A stretch of 64,000 nt of DNA, taken from assembly GCA_026874595.1 (NCBI GenBank), contig CM049307.1, positions 96,260,330 to 96,324,329 of the forward strand, in the 5' to 3' direction. Source of the stretch: Sipunculus nudus (taxonomy: Eukaryota > Annelida > Sipuncula > Golfingiida > Sipunculidae). Positions 13,476 through 26,762 of this stretch are shown piece after piece; the first letter of the stretch is position 1, and every line of letters begins with the position of its first letter. The translations under genes were made by a program, and so were the position numbers. The notes under the pieces were generated by a model. It was given only the letters and a program-made list of their open reading frames with translations, had not been told where the DNA came from and did not search any database.

Positions 13476-13588
13476 GGCATTCCAGGAGGGGGCCATTGAA
13501 GAATGAATTAGATTTAGGTCTGGATCTGGCGCTTGTTTGGGATTCAGGAAAGTCATCAAAAAAATTTCCACCAATGTACAGTCAATAA
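13476..13588 (+). CDS. Possible terminal exon or exon fossil, unit 2
   Basis: This duplicates the segment at 10241-10353, with the same acceptor, frame and TAA stop. No difference from unit 1 was noticed. If it were a real last exon, the duplication would give the parent gene two alternative ends. Confidence 0.25.
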
Positions 13589-13645
13589 TGCATGAATGAA
13601 CCTGGGAACATTGGCATAATAAGTTAATGTAAACAAATGACGGAG

Positions 13646-13952
13646 CAGGGTTGTTATTTTTCCCGGGAAAAACTAGTTTTTCCTGGTCAGTGGGAAAAAC
13701 CCGGGATTAATTGGGAATAACTGGGGAAAACTGGTTAGTACCGGGAATTACTGGGGAAAATGTCTGTGCATACAGGTAGGAAACCAAGCACCCCATTTTT
13801 ATGCTACTGTGCCCAAAAGGATACCAGGTTTCATGTCTCTCCATCTGCTGGTCTCTCCTTTTATAAGATTGTTAGAGGTTTTTCCCATAACCCACTTTGA
13901 GAGATTTTTCCAAAGCTGGTAAATACCGCACTGGGAAAACTTAACAACCCTG
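13646..13952. mobile_element. hAT-type MITE, unit 2 copy
   Basis: This is the 3,235-bp-offset copy of the MITE at 10411-10717, with the same termini and the same TGACGGAG on both flanks. It arose by segmental duplication, not by a second insertion. Confidence 0.85.
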
Positions 13953-15292
13953 TGACGGAGACTTGCATTCCTTTGAGTGCAGATTACTAGTTCCTTCTAA
14001 AACAATTGGAAATCATTTTGCATTTGCTTTTTGAAAAGATTTATTATTACAGAGAAATGTCAATGTATATCTATATGGCTGTGTGCTGTTATAAACCACA
14101 GATAAATGTACATCATACAATGTTGGCACAGTTCAACTTCAAATTTCAATTGGCATTACGCAAAAGCAGATCCAAGGGGTCTGAATCCCCTTTTCAGCTG
14201 CCACAACCTTTTGTAAAGGGTTTAAACCCTTTTTTAAGGGGTTTTTAAAGATTTTTTCATAAGTCTTCCTGGGTTGAACCACTCCTCCAAATCCTGGACC
14301 AATCCCTGTTTTGTAAACATATAAGGTGGATAACAGCATTTAATTAGCACCAGTAATATGAGTTTTTAAACCAGCTCACAGCATAGCTATACATGTTCCT
14401 AACACATGGTGTGCGTGTGGTGGGATGGCTATTCATGTTCATACCACACGGTGTGGGTGTGTATGTGGGGGAGAAGGCTGTAGTTTTTTTTTTTCATAAT
14501 TAGGGACTGAGATGTTTTTTTTTTGGTCTTGAGTAGTAATGGACCATAATAACATGCAATGATACACAACTCTAATGAAATACTGAATACATCATAAGCA
14601 ACTCTCTCAAATTTCCTTCTCCTCTGGCATATTTGATGAATAACATAACCTCAATTATTTGGTAACCATAGCTTGAGAAGAAAGCCAGGTTGATCAGCTT
14701 GAAGCCAGCTATTCACCTACCCTTATTGTTAAGTTTATGTGATATATCTGGCTTATTGTGCATACATATAAATAAACTGTAGGTAATTCCTCTTAAGAAA
14801 AGTTCTTAAAATGCATCTTTGATGGATGTATGAGCTTGAATGTACAAGCAGTTAATAAACACAGCAATGTTGACCAATACCCCTTTAACACAAAATGTTT
14901 TCAAACCAATTTGGGCAATGTTGCTTGGTGCGTTCACATGGGCATTAAGCACCGATGCGTGTGATGTACATTTTGCATGTGGAACAATATATCAACATGC
15001 TGACATAAGAATTCTCACTTGCACTGTGACTGAGTTGCTGCTTGAAAACTGGGTCCAAACCATTCTACAGCGTTGATACAACACTAAAGCAAAGCAGTTA
15101 AAACAATTCGCATTCAAAACAGGTTTGCAACCACCTCCTGTGCTTGATCCAAAATGCTTTGGCCAAAAGGGTTTGAAAACAATTTGGATTGCTGTGTGAA
15201 AATTAATGTGCATTCAAAACGATTTGAAACCAGTTTGCATTTGCCATGTAAAAGGAGCTAGTAAACTACAAGTTATAAAACAATGTTTGTGA

Positions 15293-15403
15293 AACTCTGG
15301 TTTGCCTGACTTGCAGCCACATATCCTTGTTACATGTGTCTGGATGATTTTGGCACTGCCCCCCCCCCCCTCCAATGTTATAAATGTTATAAACACTTGG
15401 ATA
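15293..15403 (+). repeat. Dispersed ~130-bp repeat, copy 3
   Basis: This is the unit 2 counterpart of 12058-12168, differing by one noted substitution (T at 15351 for C at 12116). Confidence 0.55.
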
Positions 15404-16209
15404 TACATGTGATATATGTCATAAATAACATGATCTCAGGGCATATTTATCATATTCTCACTGATGATTTATAATGTAAATTTACTCACTTTTAATTGTT
15501 ATTTTTCTTGTAATTATTTTGCTTTAAAGATTAAAGCCAAATAATTACATGAAAAGTAACAATTTTAAAATTAGAAAAAAATAATATTTGTTTATCAATG
15601 TTTTAATAAATAATATTTCAAACTATTTTTAAAGTACATACTTATGTAACTGGCATATAAATATAACAATTAAATAAACAATATATATATATTTATATAA
15701 TTTCATTAAACATGTTAATAAGAGAATGCTTCATAATTGCTGGTAATTATAAGATTATATATTCAATGTATAACAATATATATGGTTATAAAAAATAGTA
15801 TAATTATATTTTTATTGTCATCTAGTCTTTCTGCATGCTTTAACATGCAACAGGCTAAAAACATACCCACAAATTTGTATGTACATAGCACAGCTTGTTT
15901 AACGTGGTTGTTAATGGAGAGATCTGAGGCTTCAATGGTAGGCCCTACACACGCCATGGGAATTCAGTATTAGCAATGTTATTTGATGGCGTGCATGTTT
16001 GTTGACGTTGGGATATTGTAAATAGTATAACTGGGAACATACACCACATCAACTTATCATCCAATGCTTTTCTAGATGACATCAATAGTAAATTAACCTG
16101 CTGTAGCCCGTACAGTGTGGGGGCCCTGGCATAATGACCATGCATGTATTAAAACATGATGCACTGAACATAGCAAGGTGATGCCAGCACAAACCCCGCC
16201 CATACCTAC

Positions 16210-16398
16210 CTTAGATGGAGCAGTCTGGCTTTCCTCTGGTCCACGGTATCTTATTTCTGCCATGACTTTGGGTCTATGGCTTAGATTTGTGATAAATTTG
16301 GCTGTTATTCCCAAAATACGGGCCTTCCTCTCGCAGAGCACCTCACCGCTTGCCTGGGCAAGGAAATCGATTTCTACTTGTAGTTCTACAAGTCTCCG
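16210..16398 (-). CDS. Internal coding exon of an unidentified gene, unit 2
   Basis: This is the unit 2 copy of the exon at 12975-13163, with no difference noticed in sequence, frame or splice sites. If both are spliced into one transcript they give a duplicated, in-frame 63-residue segment, because the exon is phase 0 on both sides. Confidence 0.5.
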
Positions 16399-16715
16399 CT
16401 ACGTGGCAGCACTGACAATGTTACGGTTGGGGAGCAACACAGACAATCCGGTGTCGTGGTGTTTATATGCTGTCAATACAAATACAGCTCAATGAATAAT
16501 ATAGGTCTATACTTGTTTAGACAAGGAATTCCACCTTATCCCTTAACACGTGGCAAAAACAGTGTGTTTAACTATGACACTTACGCTGAGTCAGGAAAAA
16601 ATTGATCATATATGGGTAATATGATATCATGTATATTTTTATATCGCCACGTAAGAAATCAATCACCTTTCTGCAAATTGTAAATTGTGGACAGGTTAAG
16701 GGTATTAATATAGAC

Positions 16716-16718
<3 letters not shown>

Positions 16719-16765
<47 letters not shown>
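16719..16765. repeat. (TA)n microsatellite
   Basis: About 23 TA dinucleotides lie just past the end of the 3.2-kb duplication. A second run of similar length lies at 16919-16965. Open frames here encode only alternating Tyr and Ile and are not genes. Confidence 0.95.
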
Positions 16766-16767
<2 letters not shown>

Positions 16768-16916
16768 TATATTTTGTTTAAATGAACGATGGAAGATTTA
16801 TCAATTAAAATAACAATTAGGGTAATAAGAATGCAGACAGCATTTATTAACTTCTATTTTATCAACATATATATGCACGGAGAAGTATTATAATTAAAAA
16901 GAAATTAAAGATATAG

Positions 16917-16918
<2 letters not shown>

Positions 16919-16965
<47 letters not shown>
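16919..16965. repeat. (AT)n microsatellite
   Basis: About 23 AT dinucleotides, 150 bp downstream of the previous TA run. Confidence 0.95.
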
Positions 16966-16966
<1 letters not shown>

Positions 16967-17214
16967 TAAACAAATTGACAAAATTCAAATAATTTTATAA
17001 ACATTCTGTCAGCATAAATTAATCGGGGACATCAGTAAATTTAAAAAAAGAGGTTTCTTCATATTTTTATTTTAACATCATGGTTATGAACCAAATATAT
17101 TTTTATTTTAAAAATCATCAAGGCCTACAGGCCTAATGGGAACCTGTTTGGGAGTATGAATGGAGGTTTATTTTTAAAATTTAATATTGATCCTCTTATG
17201 TTCTACATATCTAC

Positions 17215-19235
17215 CTTAGTCATTATGATTTCAGCAAAATGGACGTTTCGGACCTGCAAGTTTCGGACTAGGACATTTTAAAACTAGGTTGAATAAGTCA
17301 GGATATTTCGGATATGTACTTTTTGGCAGGGAGGATTACTGGGACAGATGAACGGACAATTTGGCAGCATGGTTTTGGAGAAGAACATTTTTAGTGTTTT
17401 TTAGCTTCTTCTCTATAAAATCTCAGAAATTGCAGTTGACAAAGAAATAAGTAAAATCCGATAGAATTTTTTAGATGACATTTTTTTTTGCAAAAAATTT
17501 GGTGATGCTAGCTCCTGCCCTTTTTGAGATAGCTATGGCGCATGACGGACGACGGAAGACGGACGTTGCAACACCATTTGGTAAGCTCACAGATTGGCTA
17601 AAAATGCAAACCAAGTTTTTCAAACAGATGAAAGATTTAGTTCCAATAGTTCTAATCTGGGCATTCTGCGTCTAGACGATGTGTCTATATGTCTAGACGA
17701 TGTGTCTAGACGTCTAGAGACATTGTCTAGACACCAGAAAGAGCCAGGTCAGTTGCCATGGTGATGTCTGGACCCCCTGGTTGAACTGAGTGACCTCTTG
17801 ACTTGACTGCTGAAACACGGCATGTTGTCAAATCTGTTTTCAAACACAGAAAGCTTTTTTTCAACTGGCTACACTGCTTTTATAAAGCTGCATTTACCCA
17901 ATCTATTCTTATAAAACTGACAGAACCCTACCATAGAATAATTCTTGTAAAGTTTTAACCAATCAGCTCCAAAGTTTCATCATAAAACAGTGTATAAGCT
18001 AGAAGAGTGTAAAATTACATTTTTGCTTGTAAAAAACCAGATCAATGTAGGTGGAGCCACCAATACCTCAATTTTTAGATATGACTTACGTGACAAACAT
18101 TGACATAAAATTTCGTTTCTGAGATTTGAATTTTAGTATGCTTTTTTGGACAGACGACTAAGTTCAACCTTCTGTAACTCGGCCAAATATCTCCGAACTG
18201 GAACCATTCGAACATACTTGAGAAAGATTGTTCCGGGGATTATTTCTGTGAAATATTGGAAAATTTGGCTGGACAGTTTCGGAGAAGAAGATTTTTATAT
18301 CTTTTTTAACTTTCCTGTATAAAATCTAAGAAAATTACTGAATCAAAACCATTTGAACAAATTTGAATTATCAACATCTAATGATCATTCATGTGTGAGA
18401 TTAAAGGATTTGACCCAGATCTTTGTAGCCACTGAGCAGAAATGGGCTCCTATAAAATTTGACTACATTCAGCTTCCCATAACTCGGCCAAAAGTCATCG
18501 AACAGAGACCATACGAAAGAACTTAAGAAAGCACTACGCTATTAGTATTTCTGTGCAATATTAAACAATTTGGCTTTACGCTTTCAGAGAAGAAGTTTTT
18601 GTAGCCCTATGTATGCTTGGGCACCCTTGACCCCCGTATAAAAAGACAAATGCAGGTAACGCCATCAAAACCTCAATTTCAGATATGACTCAAGTGACCA
18701 ACACCAACATTAACATAAAATATGATGATGATAGCTCCAGCTTTTTCTGAGATTGTAATTTTAGCATGCAAAAGATTAAGTACAACTTCCTGTAACTCGG
18801 TCAAAAATCACCGAACTGAAACCATTCGAACAAACTTGAGAGGGATTGTTCCAGGGAACATTTCTGTAGAATATTGGACAATTTGGCTGGACAGATTCAG
18901 AGAAGAAGATTTTTAAAGGTTTTTAACCTTTTTCTCTATAAAATCTAAATAAATGCAGATACCCAGTAATAAGCTCTAGGCCACCAGGTTTCACGTGTGA
19001 CTAATTCTTACATGTAATTTGGAGCTGCTTGCTCTGATGGTTTCTGACTTACAGCCATTGAAGGCGGACAGCCAACCATGGACGGCGGACGGACGACGCC
19101 GCGCCATCGCTACGCTCCCGAGGCAGCGGAAATCTTGCGCTTCTAAAGAAGCAACTTATAGAAAGTAGCCCTATAGGTAAAGCGCTGTGTAAAGAGCGAA
19201 CGCCATCGCATAAGCTCACAAGGTTCGCTAAACAA
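17215..19235 (+). repeat. Diverged tandem repeat tract with GACGGACGACGG motifs
   Basis: At least three diverged copies share the motif order: CTGTAACTCGG or CATAACTCGGCC, a stretch around GAACTGAAACCATTCGAAC, GAGAAAGATTGTTCC, TTTCTGTGAAATATTGG, AATTTGGCTGGACAG and GAGAAGAAGATTTTTA. Clear copies lie at about 18168-18300, 18470-18600 and 18785-18915, with an older one near 17290-17420. Stretches such as GACGGACGACGGAAGACGGA (about 17544) and GGACGACGCCGCGCCATCGC (about 19091), followed by AAGCTCAC, resemble the ends of a dispersed molluscan-type repeat. No protein was recognised. Confidence 0.6.
17665..17737. repeat. Cluster of GTCTAGAC palindromes
   Basis: The 8-bp palindrome GTCTAGAC, or its core TCTAGA, occurs about five times in 70 bp. 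The order gives overall dyad symmetry (GTGTCTAGAC on the left, GTCTAGACAC on the right). It could extrude as a cruciform or be bound by a dimeric protein. No known element was identified. Confidence 0.7.
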
Positions 19236-19507
19236 AATAATAATAACCATGCGCAATGAGATATTTGAGGAAAACAAATACACCAGAAATTAATGGACTT
19301 CTTATTATTGAAGCGTCATCGTCGGAATATGCTAAAATCATAAAAAGGTTCAAAGTCCTTAACCTACTTTAAATATTTGACCAAACTCAGCGATTTGATT
19401 TATATGACAAGTTATAGATTTTCCACTTTATAATTAAAGCAAGCTATTCACCTACCTAATCTTTAGAACTTGTGTGATTTCTGACTTACCCTGCATGCAT
19501 ATTAACG

Positions 19508-19612
19508 AATAAACGCTTGGACCGGTCCGGTCCATAATTTTGGGATGGACCGGACCGGACCGCTAACACCGGACCGCTTATCCCTGGACCGGACGGGCCA
19601 GTCCGGACCGCT
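19508..19612. repeat. GGACCGG-rich inverted and direct repeat patch
   Basis: In about 100 bp, GGACCGG and its complement CCGGTCC occur many times in both orientations (for example GGACCGGTCCGGTCC and GGACCGGACCGGACCG). The patch is GC-rich against an AT-rich background and strongly self-complementary. It may be the end of an unrecognised transposon. Confidence 0.65.
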
Positions 19613-22600
19613 TCCTAATGTTTGAAGGTTTAAACTAAACTGATGACTTTATGGATTTAGTTTCAGACAACAAATCGTGTTATGAACAAGAAACACTCTC
19701 AAAGAAAAACTCTTCAGCTACGTAAAATTTATTTGAAGCAATGGCAGCTGCAATAGTATAATTATATACACGCGTATTATTTTAAATTCCCCCCCTCTGA
19801 GTAACAGTAAAGGGTCATTTTTTATTATTAACGTATAATTGAAGTGACATGTACAGCATGACAGATCAGAAGGCTCATACTTTTCCTCTGTATATCACTG
19901 TGTATCACAGTATAACAAGGCCAATTTCAATACGTTGAATTCATTAAATATATTTTAAATATATCAAAATATTAACATTAGTTTAATAAGTTTTCTACAT
20001 ATCAAATCACACTTAAACCACGACATAACTAATCAGCTTTAATGTCAGCCCGCATCCATCCCCATCCAGCAAATTCTTCTTTATCAGCTGTCCCCACACT
20101 GCACAATTTGATTTATATTCTATTTTTATGAGATTCCCTTCGTGTCCCAAGTTATTTTGTTAACAAACAAAACCACACACGAACGGAGGTGAACGCATAC
20201 CCTCCTGGCGGAAGCAATTGAAACCAACCCCATTCAATGGTGTTAATGACAACAGGGAATATATGGCGTAAAACCCTACAGATTACAGTTCGTTCATTTT
20301 GACTAAATCAGTTACCAAACATTCGGCTATACCTCTTGCAATGCTTGAAAACTTTAACGGTGTGAATATGCCCTTTTATTCAAAGAAACAACTTTAAATA
20401 CACAATTTCAATTCTTTTAACCAGTTTGATAACGGACAATTTACATGGCGCTCTTGGTCTCAAACAAACAGGTACAATCTCGTCCATTTGCAAAATACGT
20501 TAATCATTTAAAATGTCGTTTAGTTCATCAATTAGTCATTTGTAATAGGAACGTATCTGTCTCAGTAATAACGGCATCTTGTTGTGCAAGGTGACGTCAT
20601 CCAGTACAAATGCTTACTTGTTATTAAATATGATGGAGTTAAAGAAATATTATTCATGACACGTTTATTAATATGTGGACCATACAGTATCTTCCCGACC
20701 GTAAACATTATTTTGGACTCTCAGAACTTTTATTCAGGATATGTAACTAGTAGCGTTTCAACGTTCTTGAGGACATGAAGTGATATGCGCATACGTCTTC
20801 ACTGTACAAAGATTTGACGAACGAGCGAATGATGTCAAGATATTTAATAGGCCTATCAAAAATCAATTCCTGGCAATACATTAAACACAAGCATGCATCG
20901 TCTTTTTTTACAATAAGATGCAAGTTAAAATTGAGAAAAAGTATTATACTAGTAAAAACCGCGTGCATAAAAAAACAACATTTTTTAAAGTTAGACACAT
21001 TATATAAATGTCTGTTGTATAATGTAATATTAAAACATTATGTATTATAGCATAAACAAAGTATGTACATTTAGAAAGTTCAGATGATCTTCATAACACA
21101 GAACTTCAAAAGAGCTACGTATATGTGTATTGTGTCTGGATGAAGATCCCTGTAATAATTGCTTATATAAACCATTCTAACTTATAAATAAGTGTACATG
21201 TAATAGAATAAACTCGTCCAATCAGCTAAACAAAATCTGCACAGGATATGAAGTATTCATATTCTCAAAAGAATGCACAGCCAGGAATGCTAAGTACATG
21301 TACAGTCGGATAAAACGGTTACTATCGGATAATACACTGAAAAATCCTCACATATTCCTAATGATAACTTTAAGGGAAACATCCAATTATATATAGATGT
21401 ATTATTGAAAATTATAAATTTGACATATATCAATGACCTAGTACATGTAGTAATCACGAGTTAAAAGATAAACATCATAAAAATACAAGATACATTGTAT
21501 ACCATGATAAGACTATCACTGGTCATCTCAGTCCCATTACAATAAAATAAGTTTTTGAAAATGAACTTAATGGATTAATGTAGATATACATCAATATATT
21601 AATTTTAAGAAGGGATAAAACATCAAAACAGTTTATAATACAACAGTTGCAGCATGTACATGTACCCTTGAGCATTTTATGACACCTGAGTCGAAGTAAT
21701 TAACCATTTAAAAAAAATTCATTTTATTCATTTATTATATATATATAAATTTTATGCGAGATCCATTGTCAGTATGGTGTTAGGGTGCAGTGGTTGTATA
21801 ATTCTCCAACATTATATAAACTTCCAGTAAAGTTTAATACTGTTTTGGATAGCTTACCTATCCCAATACAGTAAAATAATCACATGAATGTTCATGATTT
21901 CATCATATTTTGCATTTAGTACTCGGGGGGGGGGGGGGGTGGTTTATTGTTTTTGTCATGCTCTGTATATTTTTGCCACTTGTTATTTTTGTCCTTACTA
22001 AGTACTTTGGCTATCCAACCACAATGTTGAAATATTGGTCCCTTACAAATTTATCATTCATACATGTATTTTCTGTAAAACATATACAACACGTAAGATA
22101 TGTAATGTTGATAAACAATTAATATATATATATTTGCATATAGTTGTATTATATCAATGTTCATGTGGTTTTAAAGACATCCTTTTGACCAAGCTCCAAA
22201 AGGTGGTAAATTCCTATAAAATTGAGTAAAAAGGTTGATTAGCAGTGCACATCAGGTGGTATAAATACTATCAACAATATCATTCTAAAATACAGTATTA
22301 TAAAACACTGAATAAATCATATAAGTGGAGATCTTGGTTAAATATATATTTGTAGTTCATATATAGAGTATATATATGTACTCTCAACCAACAACCTTTT
22401 TTTATGCATGACACCTGTTGACTGCTCCCTGCAAAAAATCCTGGATCCGCCTGGAACACTTATTTAAAAACAATGTATACATGAACATTACATCACTGTA
22501 TTTCTACATATATGTCATAGAAATACACAAATTTATGCATTAGCAGCTGGAATCTCTCTAAAACAGAGTGATATGGTATGTATTAGATCAATAAGTTTCT

Positions 22601-23004
22601 GTTCACTCTCTATAACTGAATGGTAAACTTGAGCTGTTTTACACTGAGCATATGCTTGTAAATATAAAATATACACAATTTCCTACTACATTTATGATTT
22701 ATACTAGCATATTGCCTGTTTTCATGTAATGCATTTAGTTTCTGATGGTGCTGTAATTGCCCCTTAGTGATATAATTTCAAAATTCTCTTAGTACACACT
22801 TGGCATTAGTACTGAAACTTCAAGACCAAAAATGGGCCTATCTCAGGTGTTGACAAAAAGTAAACATGACAATCTGTGGCGTCAATTTTTCTTCCAGGGG
22901 TGGGTGGGGGGGGGATGACCTGCAGACACACACACACATATTTTTATATATGTTACCTTTTTAGAGTTAGTATGACACACATATATAAAATCTAATATAT
23001 ATAC
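19613..23004. other. Gene-free AT-rich tract
   Basis: No exon or bounded repeat was recognised. The tract contains a G-run near 21925-21939, short AT microsatellites and a CA/TA patch near 22925-22950. Open frames are short and without motifs. Confidence 0.5.
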
Positions 23005-23139
23005 TTACCGTATTTACTCGTGTATAGGACGACAAATTGGTTCCCAAATTTTGGAGGGCTTAGTGGGGGGGTCGTCCTATTATCGGGTACAAGTTTTTCA
23101 GTCACCTGAAGCTCACCGAAAATGATAAACAAGATACCG

Positions 23140-23760
23140 GTAAGTATATCAACCAGTGCTGCGTCGGTAGAACACAAGCCTTAAAACGTCCGTACACAGA
23201 TTCTAGTAATGACATGTATTTATTTTCTTTTTTTATGTGTCTGATATAATGTTTATAAAGCATATCATATGTTTTATTACAAGAAGAACGTATGATGTTT
23301 ATCCTTCTCACGTTACTAAATTTGTCATATCAGCAGCGTAGTATGCATGACTTGTGTTCACAAGCGGGCCGACATGTAACCTCCCCGCAAATACCCCCGG
23401 CCCAACCATAAACTATAAACATTCCCCAAAAAGGCACGCTGATATGCATATCGTCGGCAGTGTAATAATTACAAATTTTAAATCGTGTATGTCGATCGTA
23501 TTTTTTACATATTTTTATCTTGTCATGGTTTAATATTCCGTATTACTGAAAAAGAATATACAAAATTGTGGTCGTCCTTCGCTTTCGCCAAGCGTCCAGA
23601 CGGGTAACCTAAACGACACCGGTCACGCCCAGTTCAACGATAACCTAATAAATTCCATTTTCATTCTCCACATGAAATCAGTTATATAAAAATCGTTATC
23701 AAAGCAAATTGGTTCCAATATAAATAATATATTTAACAAATCTCGCTGATAAACATACAA
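23140..23760 (+). repeat. Internal direct repeat A of the TIR element
   Basis: This matches 24009-24605. Shared landmarks include CATGACTTGTGTTCACAAGC, GGGCCGACATGTAACCTCCC, AAAAAGGCACGCTGATATGC and GTCGTCCTTCGCTTTCGCCA. The copies differ by scattered substitutions and small indels, so the duplication predates recent spread. Confidence 0.85.
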
Positions 23761-24008
23761 CATTAAGAAAGTATGATTAATTATCACGGAATATAATTAA
23801 TGTAGCGCACATGTTTGGTTAAACAAACGAGTAAACAACTCATCAGTGACAGCTTTGATCACCTTGTGATGACGGTCACCAAAAGGACAAGGGCACGGAT
23901 TACCTGATCAGTGGAGGTTTCAGGTGTGAGAATCCCCTTTGATATGGTGGTTTCTCTCGGCTTGCCTAAATCAAAGAGACCTTATTCAGTTGACTGTGAA
24001 AGCTGCCG

Positions 24009-24605
24009 GTAAGTATCGCCCACTGATGCGTTGGTAACAAACAAGCGTGTTTATTTAAGAAATGTATTTATTATTTTCTTTATTTTGTCTGATATTATGT
24101 TTATGAAGCACATCACATGTTTTATTTTAAGAGAAACGTGTGATGTTTGTCCTTCTCACTTTACAAAATGTGTCATACCAGCGGCGTAGCATGCATGACT
24201 TGTGTTCACAAGCGGGCCGACATGTAACCTCCCCGCAAATACCCCTGGCCCAACAATAAACTATAAACATTCCCCAAAAAGGCACGCTGATATGCAAATC
24301 GTCCGCAGTGTAATAATTACAAATTTTAAATCGTGTATGTCGATCGTATTTTTCACATATTTTTACCTTGTCATGGTTTAATATTCCGTATTACTGAAAA
24401 AGAATATACAATATTGCGGTCGTCCTTCGCTTTCGCCAGGCGTCCTGACGGGTAACCTAAATGACACCGGTCACGCCCAGTTCAACGATGAGCTAATAAA
24501 TTCCATTTTCATTCTCCACATGATACCAGTTGTATAAAAATTATTATCAAAGCAAATTGGTTCCAATATAAATAATATATTTAACAAATCTCGCTGACAA
24601 ACTTT
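24009..24605 (+). repeat. Internal direct repeat B of the TIR element
   Basis: This is the partner of 23140-23760, with the same order of landmark motifs and a similar GGTAAGTAT start. Confidence 0.85.
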
Positions 24606-25080
24606 GACAATATTTAATTGTTTATAAATAGTATTAAAAATACTTTCATAGCATCACAGCTTTTGAATTTTTTATCATTTTGTTTAGTCAGTTTAGGCAA
24701 CCACAGAAATGCATCAGTGCTTAATTCAGTGCCTAATTTATTTTTATCTGGTGTTTCTTATGACATCATTTTGAATTTTATATACACATTCTTTTATATA
24801 TTTAATAAAATCCTGTTTTGGTCTGTTCCATCATACATTTCCTTTTAACTTTCCTATTTTCACTTTTTTACTAATAAAAAGAAATATACCACTGAACATT
24901 TGAAGAATGAAATGTTATAATAGCCAAGTTTAATCATGGGTTTACATGATCATGACACATAGTGATTCAGTAGCTGACAGGTCCATGGTGCTAAAAAATA
25001 ATTTGTACCCAAATTTGTGGCTTAAAATTGGGGGGTCGTCTTATACACGGGGTCGTCCTATACACGAGTAAATACGGTAA

Positions 25081-25751
25081 TCAAATTTCAAATATATTAA
25101 AATTTATTTTAAGGTTTAAGAAAATATGGACTTATGTTTTATAAGTATGAGTTAATTCTATACCAGGTTTAGATATTATATTTCACAGTAAACTTGTAAA
25201 TGGAACCAAAGTCCATAATTCTATCTATTAACATTTTTCATCTAGAATATATAAATATTATTCTCTGAATAGTTGGGGGGTGGGGCAGATAATACTGACC
25301 ATTTACCCCTTGCTAAGAAGTCGGGGGGGAGGGGGGGCAGGGAGATAGATATCCCCATCCCCTTTTATTGAGGCCCTGTTGTCAATGAACTTCTATGTAG
25401 AATTTTCTGTTAATTTAACAATGGTACGATGAGTCTTTGCATGTGGATTATACATATACACTAAGTATGCAGTTCACACAGATGAAAAAATGCCATCAAG
25501 AAATCTATATAAATATCAAATGCAAAAAAATATCATGGTGCTCATCACACTCTTTAACCTTATTGATCAATAAGTCTTATCAAACATTTATCACTGAAAC
25601 ATACTGCAGTAACCCCTGTTTTCAAGCAGATTTTTCATATTGATATATCCCCACAGCGTAGAACATATCTGGCTAAATTCCTTTATCAGTTCACCAACAA
25701 TATACTGATATATATATATTTACTGTATGGTGGGTAAAATAAACCTTGATT

Positions 25752-25808
<57 letters not shown>

Positions 25809-26579
25809 TTGTAATAACTTCTTTCCTCCTGTCTAAGGCAGGCAAATACATGAGGAGAAAGGCATTTTTCATTTTATATCAATCTGTTGGACTGTTGGAA
25901 AGGTGAAATCCCAGATCTTTCCCACATCACAAATAATGTAATATGCACAAAAAAGAAAATATTCCTTCGCATAATGGTATCTTGGAAACCATCAGCTGCC
26001 CTGGTAACATGCCCTTATATGGCTTCACAGGTTGATGAAATCAAAGATTGCAGAGCAATAGAGCCATAATAGAGCAAAATATATCAGCTGGTCTAAATCC
26101 CATCCCCATTCTTATTTTGTAAGGAAACGGGTTATTGGCCAATTTGTTATTTTACCTTGGCCTAAATGCAATCACAACATACAAAACAGATGATAGCCAA
26201 GTGTTGCCTTTCTGACGCACCCTCCTCACGTGACATTTATACACTGCAGTTGTCCAAATCTCCTCTCATCTAATCGCTGATTTGTATAGCAAGGTTCTCT
26301 GGGTTCGTACACCAGGGTGTGCACAGAGTAAATAATTGTTATCAGACCATGGTTTCACATTGTGCATCCAGCTCCAAATTTTAAACATGCGGCACCCGCT
26401 CTCATTGCACCATAACAACAAAGGTTAACCGTTCCGCAGGAATCTCAAAACTGATGTGGCAGATTGAAAGTCTGATATGGTGATAGGATGCACCTATAGC
26501 GGAAACACAAATATTCCTCTGGTAAGGGAAAACAAGATTTATGCCTTGGAAAGGCAGGTATTTCTAAGAATTACAAACC

Positions 26580-26664
<85 letters not shown>

Positions 26665-26723
26665 AATAGCACCTCTGTATAGGAATCTCTTTACCATAAG
26701 CAAAAATCAACAAAATGATATGT

Positions 26724-26762
<39 letters not shown>

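Larger units (their letters stand above)
13451..16685 (+). repeat. 3,235-bp direct tandem duplication, unit 2
   Basis: This is the second unit, starting directly after unit 1 with no spacer. Similarity ends at about 16683-16685, after CTGCAAATTGTAA, just before a (TA)n microsatellite. Internal features sit 3,235 bp downstream of those in unit 1: the exon-like segment 13476-13588, the MITE 13646-13952, the dispersed repeat 15293-15403 and the minus-strand exon 16210-16398. Confidence 0.95.
23005..25080. mobile_element. Non-autonomous DNA transposon with 29-bp perfect TIRs
   Basis: The segment starts TTACCGTATTTACTCGTGTA, and the same sequence appears inverted at the end (TACACGAGTAAATACGGTAA). 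The terminal inverted repeats match perfectly over 29 bp, through TATAGGACGAC. The TA at each outer edge would fit a TA target duplication as used by Tc1/mariner-like elements, but the superfamily is an inference. At about 2.08 kb it has no transposase frame, so it is non-autonomous. Most of its interior is two direct repeats (about 23140-23760 and 24009-24605). Confidence 0.8.

Noticed and set aside
26477-26665. Open frame ending in a long Tyr-Ile repeat
   Set aside because: It is generated by the (TA)n microsatellite. Similar frames at 16568-16768 and 35341-35819 have the same cause.
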